Counted from the first letter of the stretch, positions 25,034-35,065 are shown. The stretch: 64,000 nucleotides of DNA from Aerococcus sanguinicola (GCF_008726925.1 NZ_VYWO01000001.1:558001-622000); one strand, 5' to 3'. A program made the numbers and translations. The notes: a model not told the origin generated them from the sequence alone.

Positions 25034-25771
25034 ATGAAGCAATTTCAATATTCTCACAAGCAGACAACCGACCTAAGCGCAGAAGACCACGACCATGTCT
25101 TTGAGCTCTTCCTATTCGTCAACCCAATGGGAAGCAATTGCCACTCTTGTGAAGTGGAAGTCCTTAACTTCTTGGAGCAGACCGACAAACGATGTTACTA
25201 CCGCTTCATTGCCTGTAATGATTTCCGCTTATTCAATGAATATCTCAAACAAAAAAATTGGACCAAGCTTAGCCTCAAAGAACGTAACCAGCTATACTGC
25301 CAAATGCATCAGATTGCAGTGGGTTACAAGGCGGCCTTGCTCCAAGGGAAGAAAGTTGGGCGCCAGTTTCTCATGACTATGCAGGAACACTTTGGCCTGG
25401 CCCAAGAAGAATTCACGACCGAACGGATGCTAGAGCTCGCCAAAGAGGCCCGCGTCGACCTTGAAATGTGGCAGGAAGATATTGATTCGGGCTCAGCCCT
25501 TAAGTCCTACCATACCGACCTCAAGATCGCCCAACAGATGAAGATTCGCGCGAATCCTAGCCTGGTTATCTTTGACAATCTTGACTTTCGCTATGGCCTC
25601 AAATTAGACCAGGATATTACTAAGGACAATTTGGACTATATCACGGACCAAATGATCCATCCTAGCGAAGACCAGCTCTTCTCTTATCCAAGCAGCCATT
25701 ATCATAACAAGGCCAATAAGAACCAGGTTTCAACCATTAATACCCATAACTTACGCTTACTCAACAAATAA
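25034..25771 (+). CDS. spxH: SpxH/YjbH, thioredoxin-fold adaptor for ClpXP degradation of Spx
   Basis: 245 aa DsbA-like protein. FELFLFVNPMGSNCHSCE holds a CxxC pair (Cys36, Cys39) in the first beta-alpha unit, as in YjbH. YjbH delivers Spx to ClpXP and is inactivated by oxidation or aggregation in Bacillus. Spx itself is encoded at 30.2 kb. Residues 225-245 are polar and low complexity. ATG with AAGGGGGTT. Probably co-transcribed with the CYTH gene. Confidence 0.87.
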   Translation: MKQFQYSHKQTTDLSAEDHDHVFELFLFVNPMGSNCHSCEVEVLNFLEQTDKRCYYRFIACNDFRLFNEYLKQKNWTKLSLKERNQLYCQMHQIAVGYKAALLQGKKVGRQFLMTMQEHFGLAQEEFTTERMLELAKEARVDLEMWQEDIDSGSALKSYHTDLKIAQQMKIRANPSLVIFDNLDFRYGLKLDQDITKDNLDYITDQMIHPSEDQLFSYPSSHYHNKANKNQVSTINTHNLRLLNK

Positions 25772-25773
25772 AA

Positions 25774-25837
25774 GGAGACCCCCTTGAAGAGTCTGCCCCC
25801 AAAACAGGCACTCTTCAAGAAGAGGTCTCTTTTTTTA
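25774..25837. terminator. Long hairpin terminator between spxH and pepF
   Basis: GGAGACC (25774-25780) with GGTCTC (25824-25829), and inner TTGAAGAGT / ACTCTTCAA, then T7 on the plus side. Overlaps the pepF stop region, so it may serve both convergent genes. Confidence 0.82.
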
Positions 25838-27634
25838 TTCGCTCATTAATTGTTTGAGTTCTGCCAGACGGGACTTAAACTGGTCAAAGGCGCTATCTAA
25901 GTAATCGCCCTGGGTCATGTCCACACCTGCCCTCTGCATCACGGCAATCGGATAATCGCTGGAACCTGCGGATAAATAGGCCAGGTAAGCGCTGACTGCC
26001 CCCTCTTCGCCGCGACTGATCCGGTCAGCCAATGAATTAGCGGCAGAAAAACCGGTCGCATATTGGTAGACGTAGAAATTGTAATAGAAATGCGGAATCC
26101 GGGCCCATTCCATGGCGATAGTCTTATCCTCCCAATCAACAGCTGAACCATAGTAGCGTTGGTTGAGTTCAAAATAAGCCTGGTTGAGAGTCTCAGCCGT
26201 CAAACTCCGCCCTGATGCCGCTGCTTCATGCATCCACTGTTCAAATTCTGCAAACTGGGTCTGTCTAAAGAGCGTCCCTTTGACACTGTCCAGGTATTGG
26301 TTAAGGATATAGATCCGTGTAGCTGGATCTTCCACCGTCGCTAGGAGATACTCCGTTAAGAGGTTCTCATTGGTGGTTGAAGCGATCTCTGCTAAGAAGA
26401 TCGAATAATCGCCATAGACATAGGCTTGGTGTTTGCGGGTGTAATAGGAATGCATACTGTGGCCGAGTTCATGGACTAGGGTATAGACATCACTCAAGGA
26501 ATCTTGCCAGTTAAGAAGTACATAAGGCTTGGTATCATAGGCGCCAGATGAGTAGGCCCCTGACCGCTTGCCGATATTCTCATACACATCAATCCAACCC
26601 TCCTCAAAGGCCTGGTCGAGATCAGCCAAATAAGTTTGGCCTAAGGGTGCTAGGGCCTTCTTAGTCAGGTCCTTAGCCTCTTCAAAAGTAAAGCTTATAG
26701 GAGCTTGGCCAGCTAAGGGGGTGTAGAGGTCGTACATCTGCATCTTATCCAAAGCTAACTGGTCTTTGCGGAAATTTAAGTAATCATGGAAGTCCCCCAG
26801 ATGGTCATTCACCTTCTCGACGAGGCGGTCATAGACGGCTTCAGGAATATGGTTCTGAGCGAGGGCCGACTGGCGGGCACTGTCATAGTGACGAAGTTTG
26901 GCCTTGTAGTTGTGACTCTTCACATTATTGCTCATATTCTCAGCCAAAGTATGGATCAAGCCCTCATAGCCCTGGTACAGATTATGGAAGGCCTGGCGGC
27001 GCAAGTTACGGTCCGAATGCTCCAGCAAACGCCCATAGCTTCCATGAGTTAAGGAAATCGTCTGGCCATCCGCTCTTTCCACTGGCTCGAAAGTTAGATC
27101 AGCATTATTGATCATACTGAATATCCGTCCCGGGCTCGAGAAAATCTCACCTGCTGCGGCTAGGGCCTCTTCCAAGTCAGGGTCGAGGACATGGGCCTTC
27201 TGGTCTCGCAATTCCTTGAAAAATTGCCCATAGTCCTCACGCTCAGCTAACCGACCTAAGGCTTCATCATCTAAGGCTAAGACTTCAGGTTCAAACCAGG
27301 ACAAGGCGCTGGACACCTCTGTCAAGAGGGCGCTAGCTTGCTTGTTATAATCCAGATACTTAGCATTGGTTGTGTCTTGGTCGTGTTTGAGATGGGCATA
27401 GACATAGATCACTTCCAAGCGCCGGCTAATCTCCAGCAAAAGCTCCAAGGCAGCAATGACTTGGTCTTCCCCTTCATGAAGATGGCCTTGGTAAGGAGCT
27501 AAACGATCTAAAGCTTGGCTAAAGTTTGCGAGATCCGCTTCAAAGTCTTCATCGCTTGCATAGATCGAGCTTAGGTCCCATTGATAGGCTGGATCCATAT
27601 CCTCTCTTCTTTGGGCTTCTTTAATTTCTGACAT
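25835..27634 (-). CDS. pepF: Oligoendopeptidase F
   Basis: 599 aa M3 metallopeptidase from the ATG at 27634 (MSEIKEAQRREDM), which has AAAGGAGG; the frame is open upstream but would overlap coiA. Cleaves short peptides in the cytoplasm. Zinc motif VHELGHSMHSYY near residue 387 with the third ligand Glu in FLAEIASTTNE. Follows coiA by 26 nt. The coiA-pepF pair is standard in Firmicutes. Confidence 0.95.
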   Translation of the reverse strand: MSEIKEAQRREDMDPAYQWDLSSIYASDEDFEADLANFSQALDRLAPYQGHLHEGEDQVIAALELLLEISRRLEVIYVYAHLKHDQDTTNAKYLDYNKQASALLTEVSSALSWFEPEVLALDDEALGRLAEREDYGQFFKELRDQKAHVLDPDLEEALAAAGEIFSSPGRIFSMINNADLTFEPVERADGQTISLTHGSYGRLLEHSDRNLRRQAFHNLYQGYEGLIHTLAENMSNNVKSHNYKAKLRHYDSARQSALAQNHIPEAVYDRLVEKVNDHLGDFHDYLNFRKDQLALDKMQMYDLYTPLAGQAPISFTFEEAKDLTKKALAPLGQTYLADLDQAFEEGWIDVYENIGKRSGAYSSGAYDTKPYVLLNWQDSLSDVYTLVHELGHSMHSYYTRKHQAYVYGDYSIFLAEIASTTNENLLTEYLLATVEDPATRIYILNQYLDSVKGTLFRQTQFAEFEQWMHEAAASGRSLTAETLNQAYFELNQRYYGSAVDWEDKTIAMEWARIPHFYYNFYVYQYATGFSAANSLADRISRGEEGAVSAYLAYLSAGSSDYPIAVMQRAGVDMTQGDYLDSAFDQFKSRLAELKQLMSE

Positions 27635-27660
27635 CTGATATCCTCCTTTAATCTCTCCTC

Positions 27661-28680
27661 CTATTCTAGCATAGTCTGCCCCAGCTTCAAAAACTGAGAC
27701 CAAGCCTGGGACAAGTGCTTCAAGAAGTCTTCTCGAAGACCCAATTCAAAGACAGGGTGCTGGCGCCAAGCCAAGGCAGTGGCCAAATCAGCTCGGGTCA
27801 AAAAGCCCTGGTCCACCAAGTAAGCGTAGACTAAAAGTACCCAGAAAGGTTCTTCTGTCAATAAAGACTTCTCCCGGACTAAGACTAGCCCCTTTGGCAG
27901 GTCCATTAAGGATAAGCGCAAGCGGTAGAGACAATCAAGCAAGCGCCGCTCTGCCTGACTCGGCCGGCGTAAAATTTCCTGCAAGCGCCGCTGGTAGCGA
28001 GAAGCACTCAGGGTCTGCCCCGCTTGCTTGGGCAACAAGTGACGGAAATCAAAGCCCTCCTCCCAGCCGGTCAACTGGCAGAGGGCTAGATAATCCGGCA
28101 GCGATAGGCGGTAGATCGTCCCTGCCCGCCCATAATAATCAAGGGCATAGAGGCGGACATCAGCCGTCCTTTCATGCCAGTAAGGCAGGCAGAGTCCCAA
28201 GTCAGCAAAGGGCTTGACAAAGGGCCAGAGACGTTTTAAATGGGCTGGCTTCAGCTTAAAATGCGGCGATTGGTAGCCCAGTAACCATAATAAGTTAAAG
28301 CCGGCCAAGTGGTAGTCAGCCGTCCGCTGGGCTAACTCTTCAGCTGACATCTGGGCATACTGAACCTCTAAGACCCAGCGCTTATTGATACAGAGATCGG
28401 CCCGACGTTGGATTCCCGCAATCGGAACTTCGGTCAGGGCTTCATAGCCTGCTTCCCTTAAAATCCGGGCCATACTTTCCTTAGAGGCTTGGTGGCGGTC
28501 AGACTCCCCGCCTCCAGCAGAAGCCTTAGCCTGGTGGGCAAAGTAAGGGCGCCCCCTGCGCGGCTGACAGAAGATGACCCGTTCATGGCAAGTGGGACAG
28601 AAAAAGCGTGGCTGGCTTTCCAAGGCTGCCACCTGACTGGCTGCAATCAAGTGATGGTTATCTATATGTGCAAAGAACAT
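27661..28680 (-). CDS. coiA: Competence protein CoiA
   Basis: 339 aa. Start set at ATG 28680 (MFFAHIDNHH), 8 nt after AGGAGG; the upstream GTG at 28689 overlaps that site. N-terminal FFCPTCHERVIFC may bind a metal; the nuclease-like region RRADLCINKRWVLEVQYA has the D-x(n)-E-x-Q pattern of the restriction-endonuclease fold seen in CoiA. CoiA acts during natural transformation, helping process incoming DNA. Other com genes are outside the window. Confidence 0.9.
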   Translation of the reverse strand: MFFAHIDNHHLIAASQVAALESQPRFFCPTCHERVIFCQPRRGRPYFAHQAKASAGGGESDRHQASKESMARILREAGYEALTEVPIAGIQRRADLCINKRWVLEVQYAQMSAEELAQRTADYHLAGFNLLWLLGYQSPHFKLKPAHLKRLWPFVKPFADLGLCLPYWHERTADVRLYALDYYGRAGTIYRLSLPDYLALCQLTGWEEGFDFRHLLPKQAGQTLSASRYQRRLQEILRRPSQAERRLLDCLYRLRLSLMDLPKGLVLVREKSLLTEEPFWVLLVYAYLVDQGFLTRADLATALAWRQHPVFELGLREDFLKHLSQAWSQFLKLGQTMLE

Positions 28681-28753
28681 CTCACGCACCTCCTATAGAT
28701 ATATAAACCAAATGGCGGCAAATTCACGGAATTTTATTTCAGGATTAAAAATC

Positions 28754-28787
28754 AAAAAAACAAGGCCCCCCTAAAAGGAAAGCCTTG
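28754..28787 (-). terminator. Terminator of trpS
   Basis: CAAGGC (28761-28766) with GCCTTG (28782-28787), inner CC/GG pairs, T7 on the minus side (28754-28760); eight T also follow on the plus side. Confidence 0.85.
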
Positions 28788-28806
28788 CAATTTTTTTTAC
28801 TTATTT

Positions 28807-29811
<1,005 letters not shown>

Positions 29812-29833
29812 CTAGTTAGTAAATTACCTACTT

Positions 29834-29884
29834 ATTATAGCATTAGCCTCCCAGGAATTCAGTAGTAGACTGTTTTTTCCTGGG
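29834..29884 (-). promoter_or_regulatory. trpS extended -10 promoter and adjacent inverted repeat
   Basis: Minus strand TGC-TATAAT (TATAAT at 29834-29839). Directly upstream lies CCCAGGAA (29850-29857) / TTCCTGGG (29877-29884), 8-bp arms with a 19-nt loop. The repeat may be an operator or a plus-strand terminator (ACTTTTT follows on the plus strand). Confidence 0.45.
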
Positions 29885-30248
29885 ACTTTTTATTCAAAAG
29901 ATGCTTTTAATGGTATTCTGGCGAAACTGTGTTAGAATAAAGTGTTGCTCTTTTTTATTTATAAAGCATCATCCTCCAGGAAAGCTTCATTTTTGGGAGC
30001 TTTATTTGAGTAAAATATTAAAAGCCGGAAAAATAAATACAAAATTTGTTTTTATTTTTTATTTATTGAAGATAAATCCATTTTTTTACAATTTACTTAC
30101 AATTTAAAAGCCCTTCATGTCAAGCTTTTTACTCATCTCATTATTTAATCAAATTCTTACTTTCGAAACTAGCTTTAAATGGATTTTAATAATTGTTATA
30201 ATAAGTATGTTGAATGATGCATTAGTCATTTCTTAAGGAGAGATGCAA
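29885..30248 (+). promoter_or_regulatory. AT-rich region upstream of spx
   Basis: Very AT-rich. Holds an extended -10 TGTTAGAAT near 29935, a weak AAAGCT/AGCTTT hairpin (29981-29986, 29998-30003), and the probable spx promoter TGT-TATAAT (30194-30202). No credible ORF. The length of the region leaves room for further control or a small RNA. Confidence 0.4.
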
Positions 30249-30644
30249 ATGGTAAAATTATACACGTCACCAAGTTGCACTTCATGCCGTAAAGCGCGCG
30301 CTTGGCTAGAAGAGAACGACATAGCTTATGAAGAGCGCAATATTTTTTCCGACCCTCTCAGTTCAGATGAAATCAAAGATATTTTACGTATGACTGAAAA
30401 TGGGACTGAAGAAATTATTTCGACAAGATCTAAGGCTTTCCAAGAATTGGACCTTAATCTTGAAGAGATCGGTTTGAATGAACTGTTTGACTTGATTCAA
30501 ACAACACCAGGCTTACTTCGCCGTCCAATTATCATGGATGAGAAGCGCCTGCAGGTAGGATACAATGAAGACGAAATCCGTCGCTTCCTACCCCGTAAAG
30601 TTCGTAAAATTGAACTGCATGAAGCTTTACGTAAGATGGGCTAA
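30249..30644 (+). CDS. spx: Redox-sensing global regulator Spx
   Basis: 131 aa from the ATG at 30249 ([13 protein letters not shown]), the standard Spx length; the ATG at 30243 leaves only 2 nt after AAGGAG. ArsC-like fold with the Cys10-x-x-Cys13 disulfide switch. Binds the RNA polymerase alpha C-terminal domain and redirects transcription in thiol stress. [21 protein letters not shown] is the conserved C-terminal part. The adaptors SpxH and MecA are encoded within 6 kb. Confidence 0.96.
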   Translation: MVKLYTSPSCTSCRKARAWLEENDIAYEERNIFSDPLSSDEIKDILRMTENGTEEIISTRSKAFQELDLNLEEIGLNELFDLIQTTPGLLRRPIIMDEKRLQVGYNEDEIRRFLPRKVRKIELHEALRKMG

Positions 30645-30657
30645 TAATTCATCTAAG

Positions 30658-30682
30658 GAGTGTGTTTTACGCACTCTTTTTT
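30658..30682 (+). terminator. Terminator of spx
   Basis: GAGTGTG (30658-30664) / CGCACTC (30670-30676) with one G-U pair, then a T run. Confidence 0.88.
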
Positions 30683-30822
30683 ATTTTTTCAAAGATTCCT
30701 GTATAATTCAAGCAAAAAAGCTTAAAATCGCTTCTTTTCGCATTTTTCAAATAGAATCAATTTACTATTCTCGCTTTTTACGATAGACTAGAATAAATAG
30801 CAAGAGATTGAGGTGAGAACCA

Positions 30823-31470
30823 ATGGAAATGGAATATATCAATGAGAATACCATGCGTGTCTTTATCGCGTCAGAAGACCTTGTCGACCGAGGAATTTCC
30901 TTCACCGATATTATTGGCGACCAGAAAGCTGTCGAAAGTTTCTTCCTCTCTGTTCTTGAAGAGGTAGATGTCTCTCGCCGCTTCCAAGATTCAGAAGCCA
31001 TCACCTTCCAAGTGATGCCTAAAAAAGGCGGCATTGATCTTTATATCAGTAAGACGAGCGCCGAACCTTCCTCTTCTGAAGACCATCAGGCTTATAAGCA
31101 ACTGCTCGATGTCATCGATGAAATGGATGAAGAAGTCCGTAAAGAAGAAAATATCTTGAGCAAGGATTGGAACCAGGAAGACTGGAACCAAGTCATCCTA
31201 GGCTTCCAGAACTTCGATGACCTTATCGCTTTCAGCCACGCCTATCCACTTAGAGATGTCCAAGTCGACCTCTACCAACTCAAAGGCCAATTCTATTATC
31301 TTTTAACCTTTAACCCCACTGAATATGATCCTGGAACCGTAGAGAACGCCATCTACTGCGCACTCGAATACGGACAACTTCCACCAATCAATCAAGCGGT
31401 TCTAAAAGAACACGGCCAAGCCCTCATCCAAGGCCGAGCCAACCAAAGCATAGCCAAAAACTTTAAATAA
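30823..31470 (+). CDS. mecA: Adaptor protein MecA
   Basis: 215 aa. MEMEYINENTMRVFIASEDLVDRGISFTDII is the typical N-terminal substrate-binding domain; an acidic linker (about 75-110) leads to the C-terminal domain that docks on ClpC (SHAYPLRDVQVDLYQLKGQFYYLLT). Targets ComK- or Spx-type proteins to ClpCP in relatives. ATG with GAGGTGAG. The spx-mecA order is conserved in Firmicutes. Not the methicillin-resistance mecA. Confidence 0.95.
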   Translation: MEMEYINENTMRVFIASEDLVDRGISFTDIIGDQKAVESFFLSVLEEVDVSRRFQDSEAITFQVMPKKGGIDLYISKTSAEPSSSEDHQAYKQLLDVIDEMDEEVRKEENILSKDWNQEDWNQVILGFQNFDDLIAFSHAYPLRDVQVDLYQLKGQFYYLLTFNPTEYDPGTVENAIYCALEYGQLPPINQAVLKEHGQALIQGRANQSIAKNFK

Positions 31471-31587
31471 AGGGTGTGAAGGCACGCGGTTAGCTTCCTT
31501 TCACTGGAGCAAGTCGCCAAAGCACTCTGAAGGACTGCGGCGGAGACTTGTGAAGTGACAAGGAAGCTGCGTGATCGAACCCGACTA
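31471..31587 (+). repeat. Palindromic repeat unit R1 with conserved ends
   Basis: 117 bp. Begins AGGGTGTGAA and ends GAACCCGACTA. The interior folds on itself: AGCTTCCTT / AAGGAAGCT, CACGC / GCGTG, CAAGTC / GACTTG. TTTCACTGGAGCAAGTC (31499-31515) recurs exactly, inverted, at 63811-63827. Confidence 0.75.
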
Positions 31588-31590
31588 TAA

Positions 31591-31637
31591 AGGGTGTGAA
31601 CAGTTGCGCCTAGCCTTGAATGACTGGAACCCGACTA
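31591..31637 (+). repeat. Short repeat unit R2 with the same ends
   Basis: 47 bp with AGGGTGTGAA at the start and GAACCCGACTA at the end, 3 bp after R1. The interior is short and unlike R1. Confidence 0.65.
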
Positions 31638-31700
31638 AAGCTATGATAGCCCGCTCTGCTAGAGCGAAAGCTCCCTGTACAGCTTGACCGAAGACATAGC

Positions 31701-31747
31701 AAAGCCGGCATAAGCAAGCTAAAACTTGCTTATGCCGGCTTTTTTTG
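31701..31747 (+). terminator. Strong terminator downstream of mecA and R1-R2
   Basis: 18-bp perfect stem (31701-31718 with 31725-31742) around CTAAAA, followed by T on the plus strand. The minus strand has only TTT, so it may serve lplA poorly. Confidence 0.9.
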
Positions 31748-31757
31748 CTGCCATCGA

Positions 31758-32777
31758 CTAGTAAATCAAGTCAATCAAGTCATCCACAGAAATATTTCCG
31801 AAGTATTTATTAATATCAAGGCCGGAGAAGGTCTCTCTTAAGCCCTCTTCCGTATAGTCAGAGCCACGGAGGGCATCTTCGACATCAGAAATCTCGCCTA
31901 GGCCGAAGAAATCACCATAGATTGAGATTTCTTGGATCTTACCCTTAGAAATATTGAACTGGAATTCAATTTGACCGGCTGGGGTCCGCCCTTCCCGGAT
32001 CAATTCATAATCCGGATCCTTACCGTAATTCCAGTCATCATTACCCGTGTAACGGTCTCTGAAGCGGAAGATTTCTTCCCAGTCTTCGTCCGTCAATTGA
32101 TACTCTTTCACTTGGTCCAAACGATCCACATCGAAGATATATTTCAATAGAATTTCACGAAATTCGTGGATAGAAATATTTTGATAATCATCATTCAGGA
32201 AAGGTTTAATATTGGTCACCCGGCTGCGGACAGACTTAACTCCCTTGGAAGTTAGTTTCTCTTTCTTAGGTTTCAAGACTTCTGTGGTAACCGAAATATC
32301 CACATCAAACATCAAGGTCCCATGGGCAGTCATCCGCCCCTTGTGGCTGTACATGGCATTGCCTGAAAACTTCTTACCATCGATAACCAAGTCGTTACGT
32401 CCTCGCAATTCAGCGCCTTCAACCCCCATCTTGTGTAAGGCATCGATTACAGGATCTGTAAATTTTTTGAAATTGCGGAAGGAATTCCCATCATCATCTG
32501 TAATAAAGCAGAAAGAAATATTTCCTAGGTCATGGTAGACTGCTCCCCCGCCTGAGAAGCGACGAACCACATGGATACCATGGTCCCGCACATAAGCTTG
32601 GTTAATCTCTGCCCGGGTATTCTGATTCTTACCAATAATAATAGAAGGCTCATTAATATAAAAGAGAAGAATGGGTTCATCTAAACGTTTCTCATTGAGC
32701 AGATAGTATTCAATGGCTAAATTAAGCCGCGGATCATAAATTTCTTCCCCTTGGTATTCATTCTTTACGTAATACAT
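31758..32777 (-). CDS. lplA: Lipoate-protein ligase
   Basis: 339 aa. Attaches free lipoate to E2 or GcvH proteins through lipoyl-AMP. RRFSGGGAVYHDLGN (residues about 75-89) is the lipoate and ATP loop; the catalytic lysine lies in DGKKFSGNAMYSHKGR. A C-terminal accessory domain (about 250-339) is present, as in Firmicute LplA. ATG with AGGAGG. Follows the acetyltransferase by 10 nt. Confidence 0.94.
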   Translation of the reverse strand: MYYVKNEYQGEEIYDPRLNLAIEYYLLNEKRLDEPILLFYINEPSIIIGKNQNTRAEINQAYVRDHGIHVVRRFSGGGAVYHDLGNISFCFITDDDGNSFRNFKKFTDPVIDALHKMGVEGAELRGRNDLVIDGKKFSGNAMYSHKGRMTAHGTLMFDVDISVTTEVLKPKKEKLTSKGVKSVRSRVTNIKPFLNDDYQNISIHEFREILLKYIFDVDRLDQVKEYQLTDEDWEEIFRFRDRYTGNDDWNYGKDPDYELIREGRTPAGQIEFQFNISKGKIQEISIYGDFFGLGEISDVEDALRGSDYTEEGLRETFSGLDINKYFGNISVDDLIDLIY

Positions 32778-32787
32778 GGTTTCCTCC

Positions 32788-33303
32788 TTAAATTAATGCA
32801 TAGTCATAAGTCCAGCGAAAGCCGCCATTGGACAAATAGGTAGACCCTGTCCGGCAAAAGCCTTCCCGTTCAAGGATATGCTGCATGACCCGGTTATCGG
32901 GATGGGTGTCTACCCGGAGCGAGCGCTTGCCAGCTGCTCGAGCAAGGGCTTTGACCGTCTGAAAAAGTGCCTGACTGAGGCCCTTGCCCCGCTGGTCCAA
33001 ACTGATCATCACCCGGTGGATAGCATAGTAAGGCGGTTCTGTCTGCCAAGCCCCTGAAGCTAAGTGGTCATAAGCAGGATCTTCATCTGCTAGAACAAGG
33101 AAGGCAAGAATCTCTCCTCCCTCGCCCAGAAAGACATAGGCCTGGTCTGCCTCAATAGCTGAACGAATGTGGGCGATTGTTACTTCGCCATTCTGCCACT
33201 GGTCGACACCTTGGTCAGCCAGGTACTGGATACTGGCAGCTAAGATGCTTTCGATAGCATCGAGGTCTTCCAAATTCGCCTTGCGATAAGCTAAACTTTC
33301 CAT
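32788..33303 (-). CDS. GNAT family N-acetyltransferase
   Basis: 171 aa GNAT protein. The acetyl-CoA loop is ISLDQRGKGLSQALFQ (about 100-115), then LRVDTHPDNRVMQHILEREGF, typical of the small-molecule branch. The N-terminus is YRKANLEDLDAIESIL. Substrate unknown. Just upstream of lplA and probably in one transcript with it; no functional link is known. Confidence 0.87.
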   Translation of the reverse strand: MESLAYRKANLEDLDAIESILAASIQYLADQGVDQWQNGEVTIAHIRSAIEADQAYVFLGEGGEILAFLVLADEDPAYDHLASGAWQTEPPYYAIHRVMISLDQRGKGLSQALFQTVKALARAAGKRSLRVDTHPDNRVMQHILEREGFCRTGSTYLSNGGFRWTYDYALI

Positions 33304-33380
33304 GGCGACCCTTCTTTCCTAATAAGATACTTACATTATAGCAAAAGATAAGGCTTTCATCTAGATTGGCCCCGGCGGAT

Positions 33381-33437
33381 AAAAAAGCTGGCCAAAGCCA
33401 GGCTTGTCTTCACAAGACAAGTTGGCTCGACCAGCTA
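33381..33437 (-). terminator. Terminator of metNIQ
   Basis: Large minus-strand hairpin: outer AGCTGG / CCAGCT, inner ACTTGTCTT / AAGACAAG, then T6 (33381-33386). Confidence 0.85.
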
Positions 33438-33449
33438 ATAGATCATTCA

Positions 33450-34361
33450 TTACTTGCTTTCAGCAGCCTTGACTTGCTCGTCTAAAGCTTTGTAGTCTGC
33501 TGAAATATTATCATTGTCGGACCAAGCTTTTTGGTCAGCTCCATCCGTAACTTCTTTAATTTTTGCTTCTGTTTCAGGTGTTTGATAGGTTTCAACGACC
33601 TTCTTAATGGCTTCGTCGTTGGCACGATCTTTTTGAGTGGCAATGACACACTTGTACTGGGTCCCTACCTTATCGAGGTCCTCTGTATCAATGAAGATGC
33701 CATCCTTGAAGGGGTTCAAGCCCGCATCAACGGCATAGTTGGTATTAGCCACCACGGCATCGGCATCAGCTAATGAACGTGGCACTTGGGCAGCATCTAA
33801 TTCTGTAATCTTAATATTCTTCGGATTGCTGGTAATATCATTAGGTGTTGGTGAAATGCCTGCATTATCATCAATTTCAATCACGCCAGCTAATTCCAAG
33901 AGGAGTAAGGCACGGCCACCATTAGTCGCATCATTTGGAATAGCGACTTCTGCCCCCTCTTTAAGGTCATCTAAGGAATCGACTTTATCGGAATAAGCAG
34001 CCATGGCAGAAATATAGGTATAGCCGACAGGTTGGAGGTCTTGCTTCTCACTCGTGTTGAAGTCATGCAAGAAGGCCATGTGTTGGAAGGCATTGAGGTC
34101 GAGTGACCCATCTGCTAAGGCCTTGTTAGGTTGGACATAGTCAGTAAAGACTTGAACATCTAGGTCAACACCCTTGTCCTTAGCGCGTTCAGCCACGTCT
34201 TCCCAGACTTCACGTTCCACATCACCAACAACCCCAACTTTAAGTTTGCTTTGTTCCGCATTGCCACTTTCTTGGCCTTCGCTCGTGCCCCCGTTAGAGC
34301 AAGCGACTAAGGCGAAGGCAGCAGCCGTTAAGAGGCCTAACTTTTTAAAATTATTTTTCAT
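33450..34361 (-). CDS. metQ: Methionine ABC transporter, substrate-binding lipoprotein
   Basis: 303 aa. Signal peptide KLGLLTAAAFALVACS with lipobox Cys21, so it is lipid-anchored outside the membrane. NlpA/MetQ family: KVGVVGDVEREVWEDVA, DGSLDLNAFQHMAFL, and VVANTNYAVDAGLNP are diagnostic. Last gene of metN-metI-metQ. Could also take up D-methionine or methionine sulfoxide as in relatives. Confidence 0.95.
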   Translation of the reverse strand: MKNNFKKLGLLTAAAFALVACSNGGTSEGQESGNAEQSKLKVGVVGDVEREVWEDVAERAKDKGVDLDVQVFTDYVQPNKALADGSLDLNAFQHMAFLHDFNTSEKQDLQPVGYTYISAMAAYSDKVDSLDDLKEGAEVAIPNDATNGGRALLLLELAGVIEIDDNAGISPTPNDITSNPKNIKITELDAAQVPRSLADADAVVANTNYAVDAGLNPFKDGIFIDTEDLDKVGTQYKCVIATQKDRANDEAIKKVVETYQTPETEAKIKEVTDGADQKAWSDNDNISADYKALDEQVKAAESK

Positions 34362-34387
34362 CGTTCAATTCTCCTTTAACTGTTCAT

Positions 34388-35065
34388 TTAATGTTCAATG
34401 CGACGGACATACCAGTCTGCAATCGCTTGGGAAATAAAGACAATAATCAGAATAATAACCGTGGACACAATGGTGACATCGGTTTGGAAGCGGTTATAGC
34501 CCCGAGTGATGGCTAGGTTACCCAAGCCACCACCCCCGATGGTACCAGCCATGGCGGTCAAACCAATTACATTAATAATTGACAAGGCAGACACCCGGAC
34601 AATCCCAGGCAGGGCTTCCTTAAGGTAGACCCGGCTAACAATTTGCCAAGTGCTCAAGCCCATGGAAAGCGCCGCTTCAATCACACCCGGATTGACTTCA
34701 ATCAAGGCATTTTGAATCTGACGGGCAAAGAAAGGCACCGTTGCCACGACCAAGGGCACAATAGCCGCTGTTGTCCCGATCGAGGTCCCAACGATAAAAC
34801 GGGTCACCCCAACGAGGAGGGCCATCATAATAACGAAAGGAATCGAACGGAAGATGTTAACGATTTTATCCAAGATACTATAGACGACACGGTTTTCCTT
34901 TAAGCCACCGGGCATGGTGAGCACAAGGAAGATCCCCACGACAATCCCTAAGGCAAAACCAATAATACAGGTCAGGATGGTCATATAGATCGTTTCAAGC
35001 GTCGCTGTCACAAATTCATCAGGAATTTCACTGACATTAGGTAATAGATTTGTCAAAAAGTCCAT
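34388..35065 (-). CDS. metI: Methionine ABC transporter permease
   Basis: 225 aa with five or six membrane helices. The EAA loop that contacts the ATPase is EAALSMGLSTWQIVSRVYLKEALPGI. LTAMAGTIGGGGLGNLAI is the MetI pore signature. The start codon overlaps the metN stop by one base, with GGAGG within metN. Confidence 0.95.
   Translation of the reverse strand: MDFLTNLLPNVSEIPDEFVTATLETIYMTILTCIIGFALGIVVGIFLVLTMPGGLKENRVVYSILDKIVNIFRSIPFVIMMALLVGVTRFIVGTSIGTTAAIVPLVVATVPFFARQIQNALIEVNPGVIEAALSMGLSTWQIVSRVYLKEALPGIVRVSALSIINVIGLTAMAGTIGGGGLGNLAITRGYNRFQTDVTIVSTVIILIIVFISQAIADWYVRRIEH

Noticed and set aside
29901..30107. 68-aa ORF in the AT-rich region before spx
   Set aside because: No ribosome site; translation is rich in Phe, Leu and Ile expected of AT-rich noncoding DNA.
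30823..31470. Methicillin resistance gene mecA
   Set aside because: Same symbol, different gene: this is the ClpC adaptor, with no penicillin-binding domain.
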